Source: Cyclostephanos tholiformis
Taxonomy: Eukaryota > Bacillariophyta > Thalassiosirophyceae > Thalassiosirales > Thalassiosiraceae
Assembly: GCA_036939975.1 (NCBI GenBank)
Contig: JALLPB010003458.1
Location: forward strand, 1-11,712
Direction: 5' to 3'
DNA length: 11,712 nt
Positions 1 to 7,280 of this stretch are shown one piece after another. The position numbers and the translations under genes are program-made. The notes below the pieces were generated by a model. That model saw only the letters and a list, made by a program, of their open reading frames with translations. It was not told the DNA's origin and did not search any database. Each line of letters opens with the position of its first letter. The stretch's first letter is position 1.

Positions 1-60
1 TCAGTGTCTTTTACTATGCTCATACAGTTTTTTTGTAGCCCTAGTAAATTCGAGGATATA
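1..60. repeat. Dispersed direct repeat, copy 1 (cut by window edge)
   Basis: These 60 bases recur in the same orientation at 4168-4227 with one mismatch (base 56: A here, C in the other copy). Similarity ends at base 60, while its left limit is unknown because the window begins inside it. It may be the end of a longer interspersed element or a short segmental duplication. No protein or RNA signature is visible in it. Confidence 0.9.
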
Positions 61-1304
61 CACCTCCAGTTGCCAAAATATTGGGAATCCTCATCAATTT
101 TTGGAGGTGAGTCCCCCCCGGCATTAGCAGTAGTAAATTAAATAAATAGAGATGGCAACACGTGGCATGCCAACGAATAGGATACAGTTGAAAGCGCAAT
201 AAAAACCCCCATCGAATGGTGCAACCGGCAGTCCAATTGTTCCACTGGTTGTCAAGAAAAGGGTACTTTACATTCTAAAATTGATGTTCCTTGGCCATGG
301 CTGAGCTCTCTGTAGGATGTGAAAAAATCTGAAAAAAGCGGGAGTGATTGGGGTTTCCTGGCAGGGATAATAGATATGTTGGTTACCAAATGCCAAATCT
401 GGATTCAATTTTTGATGACAGCAAACCATATAATTTCAAATCTGGGTTCAATATTTGAAGACTGTGAACCATCTAAAATATCAAAGATTCGATTTTAGAT
501 GTCTTAGTCCAAGATTTGATATCCGGCCACAAATGACCATCTAATATTGAATCTACCATAGGACATGCAGCAAAAACAATCAAAAACAACAAAAACCAGA
601 AAGCCGAGTACTCTAGTTGCCAGGGTGGCATGCAGATAATTTTTTGTATTTCCTACATCAGCCTTAAATTCTCATTTTTTTTGCTCACAGTCATGTTGAT
701 GCCAAATGCTGTACCTGATCCTACGTTATTGTCATGTAGCCAATTTCTCATACAACACTCACCGCACTCCCATGCAATCGAGATGGAGATGCCATCTTGG
801 GGGGTGTTTTGTTGACTTACTTCTTGTGTTTTGTATTTTTTGTTGGTGAAGTTTGTTAGTGTTTTTGTTAGGTACTCTATCAAGTGGTTAACAAGGTGTA
901 ATTTTTGAACCGCTGGTCCAACAACAACAAACCGCATAATGCCAGAACTATCTTGCAAATAGGAAGAGGACTATTAGTTCGAAACAAGCTCATAATGTAA
1001 TAACTGAGAAAATAGCAAAGTATGGGAAAGTGCTAAATACAATTTTATTGCGATTATGATTTGGCTGTGTGCTGCTTCCGCTGCGTGTTCTACAGAGATT
1101 CAATATTGCCATACATAGCAGCTAATTCTGGATAGCCATCTATATTTAATATTAGCTGCATCAGATCTGCCTTTGTTGCTCTTGGGGGGGGGGGGGCTAC
1201 CAGCAAAAAACAAGTCTGGACTCGCTAAAAAATTAACTCTGGAATGTGAATTTTGCTAAATAAGCACAAACCCCCCCCAAAAAAAACGACCGGTAACCTA
1301 AATA
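61..1304. other. AT-rich non-coding stretch
   Basis: No recognisable gene. The longest open frame (minus strand, 653-958, 101 codons) shows no motif I know. Homopolymer runs occur (13 G near 1185, C and A runs near 1271-1286). A small inverted pair, CACCTCCA at 61-68 and TGGAGGTG at 102-109, is too isolated to interpret. A 43-bp tandem repeat at 395-480 is listed separately. Confidence 0.6.
395..480. repeat. 43-bp imperfect tandem duplication
   Basis: Two adjacent units, 395-437 and 438-480, both begin AAATCTGG/GATTCAAT-like and carry a conserved GTGAACCAT or GCAAACCAT segment at the same internal position. A more diverged third partial copy may start near 484 (AAGATTCGATTTT). Function unknown; probably a slippage product. 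Confidence 0.65.
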
Positions 1305-1343
1305 ATACTATGAGTCTGGTCACAATTGAGACAAATCCTCCCG

Positions 1344-1374
1344 CCAGGCTCAGAGCAGGCTCAGAGCAAGCTCA
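1344..1374. repeat. 11-bp minisatellite, left arm (about 2.8 units)
   Basis: GAGCAGGCTCA-type units: a partial unit at 1344-1352, a full one at 1353-1363 and a variant with AAG at 1364-1374. This is the complement of the larger array in the opposite arm of the same foldback element. Confidence 0.85.
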
Positions 1375-1669
1375 GTTATTTTTAAGGTAGGAATAGTAGA
1401 AAAACTTAGCTGTATTTCCCCTTAAGTAGAAAACTTATTAGAACTCTACATAGGACCTTTTTCAGGGGTTTTGCTAGCCTTGCCTGAAATTGTTTTTGGA
1501 AGCATTCTGAAGATTATTCAAGTCGATTGATGAAGTACTTTTTCTTCTATAATTTTTCACAGCAAAGCTAGAAACCCCCCCAAAAAGATCCTATGTAGAA
1601 TTCTAATATGATTTCTATTTATGGGAAAAAAGAACCAAGTTTTTCTACTATCCCAACCTTAAAAATCAA

Positions 1670-1757
1670 TGAGCCTGCTCTGAGCCTGCTCTGAGCTTGC
1701 TCTGAGCCTGCTCTGAGCCTGCTCTGAGCCTGCTCTGAGCCTGCTCTGAGCCTGGTG
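1670..1757. repeat. 11-bp minisatellite, right arm (7 units plus a partial)
   Basis: TGAGCCTGCTC units start at 1670, 1681, 1692, 1703, 1714, 1725 and 1736, followed by a diverged unit at 1747-1757. Only the third (1692) has CTT in place of CCT, matching the variant unit of the left arm. The array grew, or its partner shrank, after the inverted repeat formed. Confidence 0.92.
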
Positions 1758-1810
1758 GGAGGATTTTCTCAATTGTGACCGGACTCATAGTATGTTGGTT
1801 TCCAAACTTA

Positions 1811-2030
1811 TTTTTTTACAATACCAGTAATCATCTAGCCCCTTGATGACAGTACCGGTACTGTAATTTATTAGATTACAATACCGGGATAGGAATCGAG
1901 CATCATGATGACAGTACAGGTCTTGCAATTTTCTTTGATTACAATACCAAAACTGCCATTTAACATGTTGATGACAGTTCTGGTACTGTAATTTCTTAGA
2001 TTACCATACCAGGACTGTCATTTTGACAGG
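1811..2030. repeat. ~62-bp tandem repeat with internal palindromes
   Basis: The landmark (G)ATTAC(A)ATACC recurs near 1814, 1874, 1937 and 1999, spacing 60-63 bases. Each unit also holds GATGACAGT(A/T)C followed by GGTACTGTAAT or a variant, which is close to the reverse complement of the landmark, so each unit is itself a degenerate inverted repeat. The 16-base ACAGTACCGGTACTGT at 1849-1864 is a perfect palindrome. The array abuts the foldback element on one side and the RT relic on the other. Confidence 0.8.
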
Positions 2031-2083
2031 TGGGTGGGCTGATCAAGGGTACATAGTTTTTTGGTGATCTAATATTCTGCTAA

Positions 2084-2833
2084 ATTTGCAGAGTTGCCAT
2101 GGGCATGTCATCCACACCAACCATTGCGAACCTCTTTATCACCATTTATGAATGCAACAATATCATCCCCCACATCGGTTCTTACCTCATGTACTACAAG
2201 AGATTCATTGACGATCATTCACTGGACCTTCAAGTCCCCTTAATAAAAACTGATATTCAGGGATATTACCATAAAAATCAAGGGAGAGTGACTACTTACT
2301 TCAATATATGCCAAACCAATGGCATTATATCAATACATCCCACCAACCTCCTGTCATCCACCCAGTGTCCTCACCGGACTCGTCTTTGGGAAAATCCTAT
2401 GGATTTACCAACTCTGCTCCCTGAACAAAGATTCAACAAAGAACTCTCTTTTTTCACAAGCGCCTTCTAAATTGCAGGTACAAAACAGAAAAACTGCTGC
2501 CACTCATTGAGAAAGGCATCAACAATGCAATTAACTACCTTTCCCTCTCTCTGGAGCAGTGAGAAGCAAAAAAGAAGACCAAGACCAGACAGTCCAACCA
2601 ACATATTTTTCTCCACCTCCCATATCACCCCCAAAACCCAACATCAAACTATATCCAACGTCATTGCATTGGCAAGACTTGGTCTTCTTGCCACCAGGCC
2701 AAGAAGAGCTCACAAAGCTAACAAATTGGGAAGGACATCATGTCCCAATTAAAAGGTTAATTGTTGCTTATCTTTGTAACCCTAACCTTGCAAACCTCAA
2801 CTTGTACCATAAACTCAGTATGCACACAGAGCT
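2084..2833 (+). pseudogene. Decayed reverse transcriptase relic (RFIDD box)
   Basis: Pieces of one RT-like protein lie in order but in different frames. Frame 2 (2084-2220) reads MGMSSTPTIANLFI, then YYKRFIDDHS, fitting the region before the catalytic Y/FxDD and the box itself. Frame 3 (about 2250-2437) has an internal stop, then KPMALYQYIPP and VLTGLVFGKILWIYQLCS. Frame 1 (about 2440-2560) reads FFHKRLLNCRY and LLPLIEKGINNAINYL up to a stop. Frame 3 resumes (about 2695-2830) with LTNWEGHHVPIKRLIVAY and NPNLANLNLYHKL. I recall this motif order from RTs of protist and animal genomes resembling Penelope-like or other non-LTR elements; the exact clade is uncertain. The amino-terminal RT domain and any endonuclease are absent. 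It cannot encode a working enzyme. Confidence 0.65.
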
Positions 2834-3147
2834 GAAACCCTCATTTATATTACACAAATGACTTGAGCAAAGTAGCCCTGATTTTTTCAGTCTTTGTGCA
2901 ATCAGCTTGCAAACATTTTATGTCATAAATCCACTGATCAGAACGATCAAAACACACACCCTGTGTGTGGTAAATGATAACATAGTAAAACACTTTGGGA
3001 TAAGAATCAAAATTTAGACAGATTATCTAAAAATCCTCCACCACCACCACTCCCGTCCCCACCCATTTACTTGGGTGATGCATACATGCTCCCCGCCAAT
3101 ATGATAAGTAGATTGAATACCTTGCTGCCCATGATGGTACCCAGGCC
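2834..3147. other. Non-coding stretch after the RT relic
   Basis: No gene or RNA recognised. The region is AT-rich and contains a short CCACCACCACC run near 3040-3050. It may include the decayed 3' end of the retroelement, but I see no poly-A tail or duplication that would mark it. Confidence 0.45.
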
Positions 3148-3255
3148 TGTCCTAGGCGGTTGAGCAAGACAAAGAAAGAAAAGGAAAGAAATGAAGTTTT
3201 GGATAATTGAAAATTATGAGCTTGAACTAAGTTTAAAAGTGATCTCAACTGCCGA
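3148..3255. repeat. 108-bp dispersed repeat, copy 1
   Basis: TGTCCTAGGCGGTTGAGCAAG through AAAGTGATCTCAACTGC is repeated in the same orientation at 5398-5506 with only a few substitutions and one or two single-base indels. Flanks are unrelated. Length and copy number would suit a short interspersed element or the end of a larger one. I do not see convincing tRNA-type A and B boxes. Confidence 0.9.
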
Positions 3256-4167
3256 CTAGGCACCTTATGTGCCCTGCTTTGTCATGATTGATCAAAGGCA
3301 TGCTGATACACTGTGGATTTTTGGAAAATTGGCAGCATATTTTTCCTTGATATTGCCTAATCCCTGTGATATCCATAGTCCTTTCTTAGGATAGAAATAT
3401 TTGGGAAGCTTTCTCCTGACTGTGGTCTGATGCCCACCTAAATTTTGTTAGGAAACAGGAGTTTTTATAATATTCTGGTCACCTGAAATCCATTATGTGA
3501 TCAGACACTTGCCAGATTAGGGGTGATGGCAATTGTGGTAGTTTCATTCTCAAGAATCTTTGCTTTATGCACTAAGGTCTAGGCAGATTGCTCCTCAAAC
3601 ATTACCACTGGCCATGGCCATGTGACAATAGATTATAGTGGTTGGGTGCTCCTGTGGGTAGGAAGGGCCCCTGGTCCTAACTGTTCTTTTTGGACACTGT
3701 GGACCCTGGTCTGAGGTTTCTAAGTTTGCTAATTGCTAAACTCCTTGGATATTTATTCTGTACATTGGACTATAGAACTGAGTAGACATTAGCTACAAGG
3801 TCCGTTGGCTTGCAATGGCTGATGGCCTTGATATAGCCAATTCTCTAGAGAGTCCGTACACCTAAGACATCTACTACTGAGTGTGATATGACCCTACTAG
3901 TCTAAACAGGAAGTGTACTGGTACTAGCTAGCCATATCACATGGCAGCATAGCTGAGAGTTCTAGCTTCAAATAACCCATTTTAGCTCATTATTCATTAG
4001 CAGTATGATTGTGTTTATATTCAGTGCATATTTAGCACTGATCAGGCAATTTTAGCTAGGATTTTTTCGCAATTTAGCACCAATATCATTTATTTTAGCA
4101 CTATTTTTGTTGCAATGTCAAATGCATAACTTACTTGATATAATAGTGAGTTAAGCATATCATAAAC
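3256..4167. other. Non-coding stretch
   Basis: No open frame with recognisable content on either strand, and no RNA gene found. TTTAGCAC recurs three times at 4030-4110, which may be a decayed repeat. TTTTAGCTAGGATTTTTTCG near 4050 resembles TTTTTAGCTGGGATTTTTCG near 4788. Confidence 0.5.
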
Positions 4168-4227
4168 TCAGTGTCTTTTACTATGCTCATACAGTTTTTT
4201 TGTAGCCCTAGTAAATTCGAGGCTATA
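4168..4227. repeat. Dispersed direct repeat, copy 2
   Basis: Same 60 bases as 1-60, one mismatch, same orientation, 4.17 kb apart. Sequence after 4227 is unrelated to that after base 60. Whether similarity extends upstream of 4168 cannot be judged, because the first copy is cut at the window edge. Confidence 0.9.
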
Positions 4228-5397
4228 CTAAATTCATTACATAAGCCTTATCATGAGGCCCTATCCCGCAGCTGTAGTAACAAGGCATCTCTATAGTCCA
4301 TCGGATGAAATTGGTTAAGCCTAGGTAGCACAAGCTTGGAAGGCTCGCTTTGGCTCATCATGAAATACTTCATGGGCTTTTCTACACTGGCTGTAGTCTT
4401 CCTGCAGTCATTTGTGAATGACTGCACGAGGGGGCTGCGCTAGATTTTAACCCTATATTGACCTTTTAGGGTGTTGTGGTAAAGCAAAATTTAATTTTAG
4501 ACTAAGCTTATCTAACTGGGTTCCGGGGCTGATCTAACTCCAATATACCTTTCTCGTTAGATAAGCCCATGCATACACAGGTTACCATAGTAAGGGGGAG
4601 TCACTTTCTTGATTTACATGTGCCCCTTCTTGAGGGCTGAAGAGATTGGCTTAAACCATATTGGATAAAGCTAGTCCCTAGGGCTTTCTGGGGCTGGTCC
4701 AGCTCCATACAGGCCTTTTGCAATAGTAACTCTTATTAGAAGAATATTTGTAATAAAAAAATCATCCTTTAACTATTTAAAATTACAGTTTTTAGCTGGG
4801 ATTTTTCGACCATGCTTACAAGCATACATGGCAAAGTCATCCCTTTGGACTCGTTTCTCAAACCATCCGTTGAGGACATGTTCTTTACTGTGTACGTAGA
4901 GGCCAGTACAACAAAATCTAATTTTTTCAGTTGTTTCTTGTAGTCCCTTTTCTTGAAAGTTCAAGAAACCTTTTGAGAAGGTCCGATGGAATGGCTGTTC
5001 CTGTGCAAAATGTAGTCATTTTGGGATACACGACATTGGGGACTTAATCTTCAGTGTGCTGCTTTAGCTTTGTTAGTGTATGCTAGCTTAACACCACCTG
5101 GCTGATGCCGGCCATGCTGATGACCAGACTGGGCTCCCTTTTAGCCCAGCACATGCACGTATGCACCAGGGCATCACTCTAGGAGTGTATAAGCCCGTGG
5201 GCTCAACTCCACCATGAGTAGCTCTTCAGGGTCCATTTGGGCAATTTCCCACCGTTGATGATTGGCATGCATGATGAGTGCTAACATGGTCTTGGTGGTC
5301 CTTCAAAGGCTCCCGCTTTTTGCTCTTGTTGGCTGCTCTCGCTCCTGATGGCATTTTCATTGTACCTCCTCTATAGAAGGAGGCTTTGAATTCAAAG
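4228..5397. other. Non-coding stretch
   Basis: No recognisable gene. Two short minus-strand open frames (4773-4964 and 5226-5417, each 63 codons) carry no motif I know and look incidental. GGGGCTGATCTAACTCC near 4525 and GGGGCTGGTCCAGCTCC near 4690 are imperfect copies of each other, perhaps parts of a decayed repeat. Confidence 0.45.
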
Positions 5398-5506
5398 TGT
5401 CCTAGGCGGTTGAGCAAGATGAAGAAAGAAGAGGAAAGAAATGAAGTTTTGGATAATTGAAAATTATGAGCTTAAAACTAAGTTTAAAAGTGATCTCAAC
5501 TGCTGA
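5398..5506. repeat. 108-bp dispersed repeat, copy 2
   Basis: Near-identical to 3148-3255: same TGTCCTAGGCGG start and AACTGC end, with an extra A in the CTTAAAACTAAG segment. The two copies are 2.25 kb apart with unrelated flanks. Confidence 0.9.
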
Positions 5507-5568
5507 CGATGCACATGCGCATTGTGTAGGTATCTATGCAATCCCATGAGTATGTGTGCACTTTCAGA

Positions 5569-5586
5569 AGGTGTCAGCTGACACCT
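5569..5586. repeat. Perfect 18-bp palindrome
   Basis: AGGTGTCAGCTGACACCT equals its own reverse complement. It lies about 55 bp outside the left end of the inverted-repeat element. It could be a protein-binding site or chance; no neighbouring gene gives it a context. Confidence 0.75.
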
Positions 5587-5642
5587 GATACATACATGAG
5601 TTAATTCCATTGTAGGAACCTAATTTTAGAGATATTTGCTAA

Positions 5643-5658
5643 CTAGGTTGTGCATTCC
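5643..5658 (+). repeat. Left terminal inverted repeat
   Basis: Sixteen bases matching the reverse complement of 7309-7324 exactly. Beyond them the arms share only similar short words. Confidence 0.8.
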
Positions 5659-5752
5659 TGGGGAATTTCTAGGAATTCCCCTAGGATTCCCTTTTTCGGC
5701 TTCCAAAAAAAGGGAATTCGGGTTCCTCCGAAGAAGGGAATCAATAATATAC

Positions 5753-5887
5753 GACGTACAGACCAAGAGGAACGAGGCAAAAACTCGTTCCCTTTTTGAA
5801 GGGAACGAGTTTTTGCCTANGACGTACAGACCAAGAGGAACGAGGCAAAAACTCGTTCCCTTTTTGAAGGGAACGAGTTTTTGCCTA
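5753..5887. repeat. Two identical 67-bp hairpin units around an N
   Basis: 5753-5819 and 5821-5887 are identical and separated only by N at 5820. Each holds a perfect hairpin, arms AGGCAAAAACTCGTTCCCTT and its complement with loop TTTG (first copy 5775-5794 and 5799-5818). Either a real tandem duplication with one uncalled base, or two contig ends that overlap but were joined with an N instead of merged. Confidence 0.9.
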
Positions 5888-5943
5888 TCGTAGCTTCACC
5901 TAGCACCACCTTCTCCTCATAACCGACATTGGCGTGACAGGGT

Positions 5944-6264
5944 CATGTCGTGAAGAGGCGGAGGCGGTGGAGAGAGACGAGAGGGGAGAAGCCGCACGAC
6001 GTGACAATCAAGTGACGACCGACAACAGCGCGACGTGACATTCAACCGACGATGGCACGACGCGACAATCAACCGACAACGGGGCAACAACATCATGGCC
6101 TGAAGATGCGGAGGCGGTGGAGAGCAATGAGAGGGGGAGAAGCCGCACGACGCAACAATCAACCGACGATGGCGCGACGCGACGACCAACCGACAACGGC
6201 GACGCAACAATCAACTGACAATGGCTAATAAGGTCAAGGCGTGAACAGGCGGAGGGGGTGGAGG
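5944..6264. repeat. ~145-bp tandem units (two full, one partial)
   Basis: The phrase TGAAGAGGCGGAGGCGGTGG and its variants recurs after CATG/CAAG at 5944, 6094 and 6235 (spacing 150 and 141). Inside each unit, ACGACGCGACAATCAACCGAC-like words repeat at shorter range. The open frames seen here on the minus strand are by-products of this low-complexity sequence and resemble no protein I know. Confidence 0.75.
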
Positions 6265-6466
6265 GACACTGCGACGGCGACGGCAACGTCGATGGCGATA
6301 GCGACAGAAAGAACGACGGCGATGGCGACAGGGACAGCGAAGGTGAAGGCGAAGGCAAAGGCGAGAACGACGGCAATGGCAACGGCAACGACGACGGCGA
6401 GGACAACGGCGATTGAGACGTCGATGGCAATGGCGACGACAAGAACAACAGCACGACAGCACGACA

Positions 6467-6498
<32 letters not shown>

Positions 6499-6710
6499 TG
6501 ACAGCGAAGGCGAGGACGACGAAGGCAAAAACAATGGCGACGGCGACTGCTATGGCGACGGCGGCGGCGGTGGCGGCGACGGAGACAGCGACTGCGATGG
6601 CGACTAAGACTGCGACGGAGGCAGCGACTGTGACGGCAACGGCGACAGTGAGAACAACAGTGACGGTGACGGCGACGGCGACGGCGACGGCGAAGACGAC
6701 GAGAATGACA
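6265..6710. repeat. GAC/GGC trinucleotide-type low-complexity tract
   Basis: About 440 bases of GAC, GGC, GAT and AAC-like triplets, with a nearly pure GACGGC run at 6475-6497. Triplet periodicity keeps several frames open for short distances on both strands, giving Asp/Gly-, Ala/Thr- or Arg-rich translations. No single frame crosses the whole tract (for example TAA at 6604). It reads as an expanded simple repeat inside the transposon, not a gene. Confidence 0.85.
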
Positions 6711-6822
6711 TGATTGATGGCGAATCTGGTGCGCTATAGTTGTAAATCGTAGTAGAAGAAAAATCTAACATTTTTAGCTGTGTAATATTTATTGTATGCT
6801 CGAAGCCAGTACCTGACTAACC

Positions 6823-6937
6823 CCCAAACCAAGCACAGGAAAGATTGCCCATGGTGTGGGGATGATGTCGATGCGCTTGGTTTGGGCGCTGAAATTATAT
6901 TGGTGATGCTAGGGGCAATTTCCGCACCACACCATGG
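6823..6937. repeat. Nested inverted repeats in the transposon interior
   Basis: CCCAAACCAAGC (6823-6834) pairs with GCTTGGTTTGGG (6875-6886); CCATGGTGTGG (6849-6859) pairs with CCACACCATGG (6927-6937), and ATTGCCC (6844-6850) with GGGCAAT (6913-6919). The pairs interleave, so they cannot all form at once. Function unknown. Confidence 0.65.
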
Positions 6938-7082
6938 TCGCGCGATATTTTGTGGCTGTGTGCTTTGTGTTGTGTTTTTAGCCCTTGCGATGTCAAGGAA
7001 TTGAGGAATTGCGAAGGAATCCTTGAGGAATATGTACAAACATATGGAGTCCTACGTCTAAGAGCAACATACACCTTTTGGC

Positions 7083-7280
7083 ACGTAGAAACATACCAAA
7101 AAGGGGAATAAAAAAGGGAATTCCTCAAAAAGGGAAACATACCAAAAAGGGGAATTAAAAAGGGAATTCCTCAAAAAGGGAATTCCCTTTTTGGGGGGAA
7201 TTCAAAAAGGGGAAGGGGGGGCAATATTCCTCTAGGATTCCTGCAGGAAAGGGAATTCCTGCAGGAATTCCCTTTTTGGG
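7083..7280. repeat. Subterminal AAAAAGGGAATTCC-type repeats
   Basis: AAAAAGGG(G)AATT words occur many times in both orientations over ~200 bases next to the right end. They include a 46-bp tandem duplication starting ACATACCAAAAAGGGG at 7091 and 7137, and two GCAGGAATTCC blocks near 7240-7270. Similar words lie just inside the left end (5664-5720). Dense subterminal repeats are a known feature of several DNA transposon families, where they bind transposase; that role here is inference. Confidence 0.75.

Larger units (their letters stand above)
1305..1793. mobile_element. Foldback-type element with long terminal inverted repeats
   Basis: The left arm (about 1305-1480) is the reverse complement of the right arm (about 1560-1793), from the outer ATACTATGAGTC through GTCACAATTGAGA, a minisatellite block, ATTTTTAAGGT, AGTAGAAAAACTT and CTACATAGGA to a GCTAG near the loop. 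Arms differ at scattered bases and small gaps. The loop is about 80 bp (1481-1559) with no open frame. The right arm is ~58 bp longer, mostly because it has more 11-bp units. No clear target-site duplication is visible. The structure fits a foldback element or MITE with long arms; no transposase is encoded, so any movement would need a helper elsewhere. Its RNA could form a long hairpin. Confidence 0.85.

Noticed and set aside
653..958. 101-codon minus-strand open frame
   Set aside because: No recognisable domain, no splice or promoter context, and the overlapping opposite strand is also open. It may be chance or an unrecognised relic.
3148..3255. tRNA-derived SINE
   Set aside because: The GGCGGTTGAGCAAG segment slightly recalls a tRNA D-arm, but no B box or cloverleaf can be formed.
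4773..5417. Two 63-codon minus-strand open frames (4773-4964, 5226-5417) as gene fragments
   Set aside because: The translations look protein-like in places but match nothing I can name, and the second begins inside the 108-bp dispersed repeat.
5917..6607. Several open frames of 64-148 codons on both strands, Arg/Ser/Pro-, Asp/Gly- or Ala/Thr-rich
   Set aside because: All are by-products of the tandem units and the GAC/GGC tract. Several frames are open at once, and the translations are low-complexity with no domain.
6734..7140. Overlapping 70-101-codon frames on both strands in the transposon interior
   Set aside because: They overlap each other, show no transposase motif and cross inverted repeats. 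Not supported as genes.
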